In this document: positions 1 to 5,442 of the stretch, piece by piece
Layout: each line of letters opens with the position of its first letter
How positions within the stretch are numbered: the stretch's first letter is position 1
Origin: an uncultured Rikenella sp.
GTDB taxonomy: Bacteria > Bacteroidota > Bacteroidia > Bacteroidales > Rikenellaceae
Length of the DNA: 9,052 bases
Direction: 5' to 3'
Assembly: GCA_910577885.1 (NCBI GenBank)
Contig: CAJTNK010000079.1
Location: forward strand, 1-9,052
Program-made: the position numbers and the translations under genes
The notes under the pieces: generated by a model
The model's database searches: none
Told to the model about the DNA's origin: nothing
The model's input: the letters and a program-made list of their open reading frames with translations, nothing else

Positions 1-28
1 AGAACAGTTCCGTACAGTAGCCAATGAA

Positions 29-58
29 CGGTTTGCAAACTACACGGAAAGCAAACCG
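29..58 (+). repeat. Hairpin upstream of mutS2
   Basis: An 8-bp perfect inverted repeat (CGGTTTGC at 29-36, GCAAACCG at 51-58) encloses a 14-base loop. The left arm overlaps a separate 10-bp palindrome, GTTTGCAAAC, at 31-40. It lies about 70 bases before the mutS2 start. It has no T-tract, so it is not an obvious terminator; it could be an operator or part of the repeat remnant in 1-91. The role is unknown. Confidence 0.45.
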
Positions 59-92
59 AGAGAAGCGAAAGAGAAGAGTACAGTACCCTCCA

Positions 93-100
93 GTTATTTG
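93..100 (+). promoter_or_regulatory. Weak candidate -7 box for mutS2
   Basis: GTTATTTG at 93-100 has the TTTG half of the Bacteroidota -7 consensus TAnnTTTG but lacks the leading TA. A start about 7 bases downstream would give a leader of roughly 25 bases that is A-rich (about 101-130), as is common before Bacteroidota genes. No convincing -33 element was found. The true mutS2 promoter may lie before the window. Confidence 0.25.
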
Positions 101-130
101 AAAGAGAGAAATAAAGAATGAATTAAGTTT

Positions 131-2758
131 ATGATTTATCCGAGGGATTTTGAGCAGCGTATCGGCTTCGAGCAAGTCCGGGACGCTGTTTCGCGTTTGT
201 GTGGGACGGAGGGAGGGCGTCGGTTGGTGGGTGAGGCGACGTTCGAGACCGATCGGCGGGTGTTGGGGCGTGTGTTGGGGCGTGTGGCCGAGATGCGGGA
301 TATACTGATGCTGGAGGGGGAGTATCCGGGTGGCGGGTATATCGACATGAACCGTTTTTTGCGGGTTGTTCGGGTCGAGGGTCGGTATTTGGAGCCGGCG
401 GAGATGGTCGAACTGGGTCGGGCGTTGGAGTTGCTGGGGGCGTTGAGCGCTTTTTTCCGGGGCAAGCGCGAGGAGACGGCCGGGGGGCGGAACGGGACTC
501 CGTATCCGCTGTTGGATGAGTTGACGGCGCCGGTCGAGGATTTCGGGAGCATTCGGCGGGAGATCGCCCGGATTCTCGACCCGGAGGCCGGGACGGTGCG
601 GGACAATGCCTCGTCGGAGCTGGCGCAGATTCGGCGGACCGTGCGCGAGAAGGCCGGGCTGGTGGACAAACGGTTGCAGGCGATTTTGCGGCAGGCACAG
701 GCCGCCGGACTGGTGGATCCGGAGAGCGAAATCGCCGTCCGCGACGGGCGGACGGTGATTCCGGTGGCGGCGGTCAATAAGCGCAAAATCAAAGGGCTGG
801 TGCACGACGAGTCGGCGACCGGACGGACCGCTTATATCGAACCGATCGAGGTGGTGGAGCTTAACAACGAGCTCCGGGAACTCGAAAACGAGGAGCGGAG
901 GGAGGTCGTTCGGATTCTGACCGCCTTTGCCGACGGCTTGCGGCCGGAGCTGCCGTTGTTGTTGGCGGCGGGCGAGTACCTGGTGGAGATGGACTTTATC
1001 GAAGCCAAGGCACGGTATGCGTTGGCGACGGATGCCGTGTTGCCGGAGCTGGCCGACGGACCCCAGATGCGGCTGCGGCGGGCGAGGCATCCGCTCCTGG
1101 AGGCTGCGTTGAGGAAGGAAAACAAAGCCATCGTGCCGCTCGACCTCTCGTTGACCGAGGAGAAGTATATTCTCCTGATCTCGGGGCCGAATGCCGGCGG
1201 GAAGTCGGTGTGTCTGAAGACGGCGGGGCTGTTGCAGTACATGCTGCAGTGCGGATGGCTGGTGCCGGCCGACGGGGATTCGCGGATGGGGATCTTCGGG
1301 AGTCTCTTCATCGACATCGGCGACCAGCAGTCGTTGGACAACGACCTCTCGACCTATTCGTCTCATCTGCTGAATATGAAGACCGTGCTGAGGCAGGCCG
1401 ACGAACGGTCGTTGGTGCTGATCGACGAGTTCGGCTCCGGCACCGAGCCGGGAACCGGCGGAGCGATTGCCGAGGCGGTGCTCGAGCGGCTCGAGGCGCG
1501 GCACGTCTGGGGGGTGATTACCACTCACTACGCCAACCTCAAGTACTATGCCGCCGGGGCGCAGGGGATTGCCAACGGCGCCATGGCCTTCGACTTGCAG
1601 CACATCCGCCCCTTGTTCCGCCTGGAGATGGGGCGGCCGGGGAGTTCGTTCGCCTTCGAGATCGCGCGCAAGATCGGGCTCCCCGAGGAGATTATCCGGT
1701 CGGCCGAGGAGAAGATCGGTTCGGCGCAGGCCAACGCCGAGCGGCATATCCGCGAGGCGGCCCGCGACAAACGCTACTGGGAGTCGAAGCGCGAGCGGAT
1801 TCGGGCGGCCGAGAAGAATATCGACCGGACGGCGGCGCAGTACGAGCTGCAATTATCTGAGATTCAGACCGAGAAGGCCAAAATCCTGGCTGCCGCGCGG
1901 ACCGAAGCCGAGGGGCTGTTGGCGGAGGCTAACCGGCAGATCGAACGGACGATTCGCGAGATCCGCGAATCGCAGGCCGAACGCGAGCGTACTCGGACGG
2001 TGCGGGGCGAGTTCGACGACTTCCGCCGCTTGTTGGCGGGGAGCGACACGGAGGCGTTGCCGACGGAGGAGGAAGATCCGATTGCTCGTAAAATGAGGCA
2101 GTTGCGCGAACGGGAACAGCGGCGCAAGGAGCGGCGGGCGCAACGCGAGGCCACGGCGGCAGAGGCCTCTTCATCGACTTCGACGGGGCATCCCCAACCG
2201 GCCAAACCGCGGGAGGTCGAGGTGGGATTCCATGTCCGTCTCCGGGGGCAACAGGCGGTGGGCGAGGTGCTTGCCTTGCAGAGCGGCGGGAAAGCGACCG
2301 TTGCTTTCGGGCAGGTGACGACGGTGGTCGATCGCAAACGGTTGGAAATCGTCTCGCACGCCGAGTTCAAAAAGCTCCGGCGCGGTTCGGCAACGGCCTC
2401 TTTCGGCGGCTCTGTGACGGGCGCGGAGGGTGTGTTCTCGGGCGGTTTATCCGCAGGGGGCGGTGTTTCTGCCGGTGGCGGGGGCTATGACACGGCCAAA
2501 AAACGACTCAATTTCAAACAGCAGCTCGACATCCGCGGAATGCGGGCGGCCGAGGCGGTGCAGACCGTAGAGGCATTTATAGACGAGGCGATCGTGCTCG
2601 GTTTCCAACAGGTCACGATCCTCCACGGGAAAGGCACCGGAGCTCTCAAAGAGGAGGTGCGCCGTTACTTGCGGACGGTGCCGCTGGTGGTTTCGGCCAC
2701 CGACGAACACGAGGAGTTCGGCGGGGCGGGCATCACGGTCGTGCGCCTCGATGTCTGA
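131..2758 (+). CDS. mutS2: MutS2 family ATPase with C-terminal Smr domain
   Basis: This is a complete MutS2. The family is known to suppress homologous recombination and, in Bacillus subtilis, to sense and split collided ribosomes. An N-terminal clamp/lever region (about 1-330) precedes the ABC-type ATPase. Walker A is GPNAGGKS at residues 352-359. The STYSSH signature is at 407-412, Walker B ends LIDEFGSGTEP with D432 and E433, and the switch histidine lies in TTHY (464-467). A long charged helical region (about 530-660) follows, then a small KOW-like beta segment (about 697-745). The C-terminal Smr domain has LDIRG at 799-803 and HGKGTG at 832-837. LDIR resembles the LDLR form of B. subtilis MutS2 rather than the LDxH form of some Smr nucleases, so nuclease activity is uncertain. 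At 875 residues it is longer than the roughly 785 of B. subtilis, partly because of a Gly/Ser-rich linker at about 752-788. The ATG at 131 follows an A-rich leader without a clear Shine-Dalgarno, normal for this phylum. Confidence 0.97.
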   Translation: MIYPRDFEQRIGFEQVRDAVSRLCGTEGGRRLVGEATFETDRRVLGRVLGRVAEMRDILMLEGEYPGGGYIDMNRFLRVVRVEGRYLEPAEMVELGRALELLGALSAFFRGKREETAGGRNGTPYPLLDELTAPVEDFGSIRREIARILDPEAGTVRDNASSELAQIRRTVREKAGLVDKRLQAILRQAQAAGLVDPESEIAVRDGRTVIPVAAVNKRKIKGLVHDESATGRTAYIEPIEVVELNNELRELENEERREVVRILTAFADGLRPELPLLLAAGEYLVEMDFIEAKARYALATDAVLPELADGPQMRLRRARHPLLEAALRKENKAIVPLDLSLTEEKYILLISGPNAGGKSVCLKTAGLLQYMLQCGWLVPADGDSRMGIFGSLFIDIGDQQSLDNDLSTYSSHLLNMKTVLRQADERSLVLIDEFGSGTEPGTGGAIAEAVLERLEARHVWGVITTHYANLKYYAAGAQGIANGAMAFDLQHIRPLFRLEMGRPGSSFAFEIARKIGLPEEIIRSAEEKIGSAQANAERHIREAARDKRYWESKRERIRAAEKNIDRTAAQYELQLSEIQTEKAKILAAARTEAEGLLAEANRQIERTIREIRESQAERERTRTVRGEFDDFRRLLAGSDTEALPTEEEDPIARKMRQLREREQRRKERRAQREATAAEASSSTSTGHPQPAKPREVEVGFHVRLRGQQAVGEVLALQSGGKATVAFGQVTTVVDRKRLEIVSHAEFKKLRRGSATASFGGSVTGAEGVFSGGLSAGGGVSAGGGGYDTAKKRLNFKQQLDIRGMRAAEAVQTVEAFIDEAIVLGFQQVTILHGKGTGALKEEVRRYLRTVPLVVSATDEHEEFGGAGITVVRLDV

Positions 2759-2768
2759 GGCTTCGACG

Positions 2769-2837
2769 GGGTGCCGCTGGGCACGCCCACCGGGCGTTTT
2801 ACTGGGGTTGTCTCTGCCCGTTTTTCTCTGCCGTCAG
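2769..2837 (+). repeat. GC-rich intergenic repeat, copy 1
   Basis: This 69-base block matches 4266-4334 at 64 of 69 positions by manual alignment, and the first 32 bases are identical. It begins 10 bases after the mutS2 stop. It contains two adjoining hairpins, a T-tract and a pyrimidine-rich tail ending CCGTCAG. Minus-strand translations of the two copies give nearly the same peptide (KRPVGVPSGT core), but no gene is complete there, so the similarity is at DNA level. Function inferred: terminator carried on an interspersed repeat. Confidence 0.85.
2771..2800 (+). terminator. Predicted intrinsic terminator of mutS2
   Basis: GTGCC/GGCAC (2771-2775 with 2780-2784, loop GCTG) adjoins a second stem, CGCCC/GGGCG (2784-2788 with 2792-2796, loop ACC), followed directly by TTTT (2797-2800). 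The stems are short but all G-C rich. Placement just after the mutS2 stop fits termination. The T-tract is only four long, so efficiency is uncertain. Confidence 0.6.
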
Positions 2838-2846
2838 CCCAATAAG

Positions 2847-2890
2847 ACGCCCTATGGGCGCGCCTCCGCGGCGCACCCGTTGGGTGTTTT
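2847..2890 (+). repeat. Second repeat module with hairpin-T unit
   Basis: The module holds CGCCC/GGGCG (2848-2852 with 2856-2860, loop TAT), then GCGCCTCCGCGGCG (2860-2873), then CACCC/GGGTG (2874-2878 with 2882-2886, loop GTT) and TTTT. Its first 27 bases (2847-2873) match 8928-8954 at 25 of 27 positions. Its terminal hairpin-T unit matches the pth terminator at 8771-8787 apart from one loop base. It may be a second terminator for mutS2. Confidence 0.7.
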
Positions 2891-3122
2891 GCTGGGTTTT
2901 TCTCGGCCAATATCGGTTTTCTTGCTCGGTACGCGAAAATGAAAGTGTGCGGTGCAAAGTATTTCGTCCCATATCCCGGATCGGGGGGCGATTGGAGGGG
3001 CTGTGGATCCTGAATGAAAACGCTTGGTTTTCGATCGCCCTGCCGTACGCTGTCGGTGGGCGGGTGGCGATGCTTGTCACAGGCTCGGACCTCGAGGTAC
3101 GACGAAGCGAATAAAAAAATAG
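2891..3122 (+). other. Upstream region of the FKBP lipoprotein gene, no gene seen
   Basis: No coding region is supported here. It contains a perfect 6-bp hairpin, GAAAAC/GTTTTC (3016-3021 with 3027-3032, loop GCTTG). This is flanked by a wider 7-bp inverted repeat, GGGCGAT/ATCGCCC (2986-2992 with 3034-3040). Together they may form a branched structure upstream of the promoter. An A-rich run (about 3109-3122) leads into the -7 box. Confidence 0.4.
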
Positions 3123-3130
3123 TATCTTTG
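3123..3130 (+). promoter_or_regulatory. Bacteroidota -7 promoter box (TATCTTTG)
   Basis: TATCTTTG matches the Bacteroidota primary-sigma -7 consensus TAnnTTTG exactly. It lies 27 bases before the ATG at 3158, preceded by an A-run. Transcription would start near 3137, giving a leader of about 20 bases. No clear TTG -33 element at the usual spacing was seen. The box argues against any FKBP gene start upstream of it. Confidence 0.75.
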
Positions 3131-3157
3131 TCTCTGTCAAACGACGCAAGTTGCGGT

Positions 3158-4213
3158 ATGCGAAAAAAAATCAATCATAAGTTTTATGCCGTGTGGGCGG
3201 CGATCGGGCTGATGCTGGTCGCGGGGAGCTGTGCCCGAGATGCGCAGGATGTCGGAAATCGATTGGCGCGCGAGTCGTTCGAAGCATGGGTCGAAAAATA
3301 TGCTCCGGAGGCTTATAAAAATCCCCATCGGGACGTCTATATCGAGTACATCGAACGGGGGACCGAAGGGGAGGTGCCGGTGATGGATTACACATGGCTT
3401 TCGGTCAATTATACGGGGCGGACGTTGGACGGAAGCGTATTCGTCACCCGTACCGACTCGATTTCCAAACGGGTGGGCAGGTTTGCTTATACGACCCACT
3501 TCTGCGACGATTTTCTGGAGTACACTTCGAGTTCGACCAAACTCTGCGACGGTTTGAGGCAGGCTTTCGAACGGATGCGGGTCGGCGATTCGGTGCGGGT
3601 CTATATTCCGTCCAATAAGGGCTACTCGTCGGCCATGAACATGAATTCCGGCTATGCCGGGGAGTCGGGAGTCACGTATACGTCGCTGCCGGTCGTCTTC
3701 GAGATGCGTTTGCAAGCAGTGGTCTCGTCGCCGTTCGTCTGGGAACGCGATTCGGTGTTGCGGTATGCCGAACGACGCTGGGCAGCGGACGAATATTGGC
3801 GCGATACGGTGGGGATGTATGCCCGCATCATCAAACACAATCCGGACGGGGACCCGATCGGAGAGGATTCGCTGGTGAACGTCTATTACGAGGAGTACTT
3901 TATGGACGGCTTTTTGGCGGCGACCAATATCGACACGGTGGCAAAGAAATGGGAGGTATACAGCTCGACGAGCAGCGACAACTATGAACCGCTGCCGGTT
4001 ACGCCTTCGCTGGCTCCGCATGTTTCGGAGAACAACGTGCTCTACATCGTGCTGCCCAGGATGCGGAAGGGGGAGGTGGCGGAGGTCGTGACGGTTTCGA
4101 GCTGGGCGCATGGCGATAGCGGCAATGCGTCGAGTACGCCGGAGATTTTGCCGTATCAGCCGATGCGGTATATTATCCATGCCATGGAACCGGCTTCGTC
4201 GGAGAAGAAGTAA
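3158..4213 (+). CDS. FKBP-type peptidyl-prolyl isomerase-like lipoprotein
   Basis: A predicted lipoprotein of 351 residues. The signal is a basic N-terminus (MRKK), a hydrophobic core and a lipobox AGSC with Cys25, so it should be lipid-anchored in the envelope. An FKBP domain (about 76-189) shows VNYTG at 83-87, LDGSVF at 90-95, IPSNKGYSS at 150-158 and PVVFEMRL at 178-185, in the family order. Of the pocket residues of FKBP12, Tyr26 (Y85), Phe36 (F95), Tyr82 (Y156) and Phe99 (F181) appear kept, while Asp37 and Trp59 appear replaced by V96 and L133, so activity may be weak. Residues 220-343 look like a second, degenerate FKBP fold (VYYEEYFMDG at 242-251, PYQPMRYIIHAM at 332-343). The frame stays open 48 codons upstream to 3014, but that extension crosses the promoter and would bury the signal peptide; ATG 3158 is chosen. 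The substrate is unknown. Confidence 0.86.
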   Translation: MRKKINHKFYAVWAAIGLMLVAGSCARDAQDVGNRLARESFEAWVEKYAPEAYKNPHRDVYIEYIERGTEGEVPVMDYTWLSVNYTGRTLDGSVFVTRTDSISKRVGRFAYTTHFCDDFLEYTSSSTKLCDGLRQAFERMRVGDSVRVYIPSNKGYSSAMNMNSGYAGESGVTYTSLPVVFEMRLQAVVSSPFVWERDSVLRYAERRWAADEYWRDTVGMYARIIKHNPDGDPIGEDSLVNVYYEEYFMDGFLAATNIDTVAKKWEVYSSTSSDNYEPLPVTPSLAPHVSENNVLYIVLPRMRKGEVAEVVTVSSWAHGDSGNASSTPEILPYQPMRYIIHAMEPASSEKK

Positions 4214-4265
4214 GTTTCCTTAAAAACGGCGGGTGCCGAGTTTTTGGTGTGGGGCTTTTCCGGAT

Positions 4266-4334
4266 GGGTGCCGCTGGGCACGCCCACCGGGCGTTTTGCA
4301 GGGGTTTTCTCTGCCCGTTTTTCTCGCCCGTCAG
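4266..4334 (+). repeat. GC-rich intergenic repeat, copy 2
   Basis: This is the partner of 2769-2837 (64 of 69 bases; the first 32 identical), again a short distance after a gene end and in the same orientation. Its tail TTTTCTCGCCCGTCAGGCCC at 4319-4338 recurs exactly at 4944-4963. Confidence 0.85.
4268..4297 (+). terminator. Predicted terminator of the FKBP lipoprotein gene
   Basis: Same double hairpin as after mutS2: GTGCC/GGCAC, then CGCCC/GGGCG (4281-4285 with 4289-4293, loop ACC) and TTTT at 4294-4297. It lies 55 bases after the stop codon at 4211-4213. Confidence 0.55.
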
Positions 4335-4337
4335 GCC

Positions 4338-4360
4338 CCAGCGATGCGTAGCATCGCTGG
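4338..4360 (+). repeat. Perfect 10-bp hairpin
   Basis: CCAGCGATGC (4338-4347) pairs completely with GCATCGCTGG (4351-4360) around a GTA loop. No T-tract follows. It sits directly after repeat copy 2 and may be part of a longer element. Confidence 0.8.
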
Positions 4361-4417
4361 CTCACCGCGAGCACGCGGGGCCCGCCCGGCCGACTTGTTA
4401 GGGTAGACACAGCCCGG

Positions 4418-4436
4418 TTCGAGTGCCGAGCGGCAC
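4418..4436 (+). repeat. 19-bp repeat arm, inverted relative to 8864-8882
   Basis: TTCGAGTGCCGAGCGGCAC is the exact reverse complement of 8864-8882. A shorter direct copy, GAGTGCCGAGCGGC, is at 4969-4982. It shows that modules of the intergenic repeat occur in both orientations. Confidence 0.8.
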
Positions 4437-4512
4437 CGCGCGCCCCGCCTTAAGAGGGAAATCACGCCGATAAACGATGAGTTTATCGGAAATGATTTCC
4501 CCAGGCGCGCGG
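4436..4512 (+). repeat. Triple-nested hairpin, possible structured RNA
   Basis: Three perfect 9-bp stems nest in 77 bases. The outer stem is CCGCGCGCC/GGCGCGCGG (4436-4444 with 4504-4512). The middle stem is GGGAAATCA/TGATTTCCC (4456-4464 with 4493-4501). The inner stem is CCGATAAAC/GTTTATCGG (4467-4475 with 4481-4489, loop GATGA). Small internal loops separate them. No T-tract follows, and the structure lies more than 200 bases from any gene. It could be a non-coding RNA, a DNA cruciform or the end of a mobile element. The role is unknown. Confidence 0.8.
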
Positions 4513-4540
4513 ACAATGACCATTGGGCAAAGTAGTTTCT

Positions 4541-4606
4541 CGGTCGACGCCAGCGGGAGCGCAAGTGAGCGAAGCGAACATTGCGGCCTTCCGCTGGCGT
4601 CGACCG
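4541..4606 (+). repeat. 19-pair inverted repeat
   Basis: Sixteen perfect Watson-Crick pairs (C4541-G4556 with C4591-G4606) extend inward by three more including one G-T, giving arms 4541-4559 and 4588-4606. A further CGCAA/TTGCG stem (4560-4564 with 4581-4585) continues inside, leaving a small loop. One arm recurs at 4765-4782 with a single mismatch. It resembles an inverted-repeat element or structured RNA; no coding potential is seen inside. Confidence 0.85.
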
Positions 4607-4712
4607 CTATCGGGAGATCTCGGCCCAGGCGCGCGGCCTGAGCTTGTTGTTTTGCAGAGCAGTTTTTCGAGCCGGGTGGCAGGGAATTGGTCTGTCAGTT
4701 AGGAAATAGCGA

Positions 4713-4755
4713 TCCAACGGGTCGCGCGAGCCTCCGCCACCCCGTTGGGCTTTTC
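4713..4755 (+). terminator. Terminator-like inverted repeat within the 1.2-kb gap
   Basis: CCAACGGG just after 4712 pairs with CCCGTTGG at about 4741-4748 around a 19-base loop, followed by GCTTTTCTTT. The right half resembles the CACCC-GTT-GGGTG-TTTT module at 2874-2890. There is no gene immediately upstream on the + strand, so it is more likely a repeat module than a working terminator. Confidence 0.4.
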
Positions 4756-4764
4756 TTTGCAAAG

Positions 4765-4782
4765 TTCCGCTGGCGTCGGCCG
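4765..4782 (+). repeat. Extra copy of the 4541-4606 repeat arm
   Basis: TTCCGCTGGCGTCGGCCG matches the right arm at 4589-4606 at 17 of 18 bases. It is preceded by the 10-bp palindrome CTTTGCAAAG (4755-4764). Confidence 0.75.
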
Positions 4783-4879
4783 CCCGCCTCTTCGAGACGG
4801 CGGTGCGCGGAGAAGAGGGCGAGCCTGGGGCGGGCGATTTTTCCGAGTCAAAAGCGACCTTTAGGTCGCCGTCCTCTGC

Positions 4880-4963
4880 GGTGCCGCTGGGCACTCCAAC
4901 CTGGGTTTTGCACAGCCTCGGGGGGGGTGGGCGCAAGGCCGCCTTTTCTCGCCCGTCAGGCCC
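4880..4963 (+). repeat. GC-rich intergenic repeat, rearranged partial copy
   Basis: The GGTGCCGCTGGGCAC hairpin module (4880-4894) is identical to 2770-2784 and 4267-4281. The pyrimidine tail at 4944-4963 is identical to 4319-4338. The material between differs from the other copies, so this is a mosaic version of the family. Confidence 0.75.
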
Positions 4964-4984
4964 GGTTTGAGTGCCGAGCGGCGC

Positions 4985-5170
4985 CTGGAGGCAACGCAAC
5001 TGAAAACCGCGCCCACCGGGCGTTTTGTTGGTCTGGCGGGCGAGAAAGCCGTAGTTGAAGTACAAGAAGCGGGCATAGGCGCCTGACCCCGTCGACGACC
5101 AACTGTACCCGCCGTAGCCGACGCGATACCACGTACCGTATCCTTTGTTATTTCCGGCGTCGCGGAAGCC
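4985..5170 (-). pseudogene. Relic of a FISUMP-type domain C-terminus
   Basis: On the minus strand, reading from 5170 down to 4985, an open stretch of 62 codons has the pattern that ends FISUMP (Fibrobacter succinogenes major paralogous) domain proteins. It runs GFRDAG, then YRVGYGGYSWSST, GAYARFLYFNYG and the closing GFQLRCLQ. Intact family members are secreted or surface proteins, common in Bacteroidales, and read close to GYYWSST and GFxxRC at these places. No start codon, signal peptide or upstream domain follows in the expected place; flanking sequence in the same frame is intergenic repeat, and no stop follows GFQLRCLQ. Just before that closing motif the peptide QTNKTPGGR is encoded by a reverse copy of the CGCCC-ACC-GGGCG-TTTT repeat module. 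This is a gene fragment, not a working gene. Confidence 0.6.
5010..5026 (+). repeat. Third copy of the hairpin-T module
   Basis: Seventeen bases, CGCCC/GGGCG with an ACC loop and then TTTT, are identical to 2784-2800 and 4281-4297. Here the module lies inside the FISUMP relic rather than after a gene. Confidence 0.75.
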
Positions 5171-5442
5171 CGGGGCCGGGCCGCTCGGCACGCTGATCGG
5201 GTATTTTGCCGGGCTTTTCTCTGTCGGATGGCTTGTGGGAAAAGAAGTTTTGCCCGGCGGACCGCATCGGCCCGATGAGAGACCTGCCGTGAAAGACCGG
5301 AAGGTCGTTTGAATACCGGGCGCCTCGCCCGAATGTGGCAACAGTCCTTCCCAAAGATGTTGCCGCACCCTTCAATTAAAAGCATCGCGAGGACCGGTTG
5401 CCTGTTGAGCATCGGCGCCTCCGGAATCGACCCATCATAACG
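5171..5442 (+). other. Region upstream of the flippase gene, hairpins but no gene
   Basis: No coding region or clear promoter is supported. Visible structures are CGGGCG/CGCCCG (5317-5322 with 5326-5331, loop CCT) and GTGGCAACA/TGTTGCCGC (5335-5343 with 5358-5366, one G-T pair, 14-base loop). The second is followed by an AT-rich patch (TTCAATTAAA, 5371-5380) about 60 bases before the flippase start. No TAnnTTTG box was found; TATCCTTTG near 5140 has the wrong spacing. Confidence 0.4.

Noticed and set aside
3014..3157. Upstream extension of the FKBP gene by 48 codons
   Set aside because: It would span the TATCTTTG box and place the signal peptide inside the protein.
2799..3174. Minus-strand frames sharing a KRPVGVPSGT peptide with one at 4156-4410
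   Set aside because: The similarity follows from the repeated DNA; the frames differ in their ends and lack initiation signals or family features.
3137..4180. Minus-strand open frame of 347 codons over the FKBP gene
   Set aside because: The + strand has a signal peptide, lipobox, FKBP motifs and a promoter; the antisense product shows no known features.
5135..5150. Possible promoter TATCCTTTG near 5140
   Set aside because: It has three bases instead of two between TA and TTTG, lies in the FISUMP relic and is about 300 bases from the flippase start.
4607..5368. Complete minus-strand gene of 253 codons
   Set aside because: Only the middle 62 codons resemble a protein family; the rest is repeat sequence read in frame, so only a relic is reported.
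5398..5442. TTG start for the flippase
   Set aside because: The added 15 residues are polar and atypical for the family; ATG 5443 gives the expected N-terminus.
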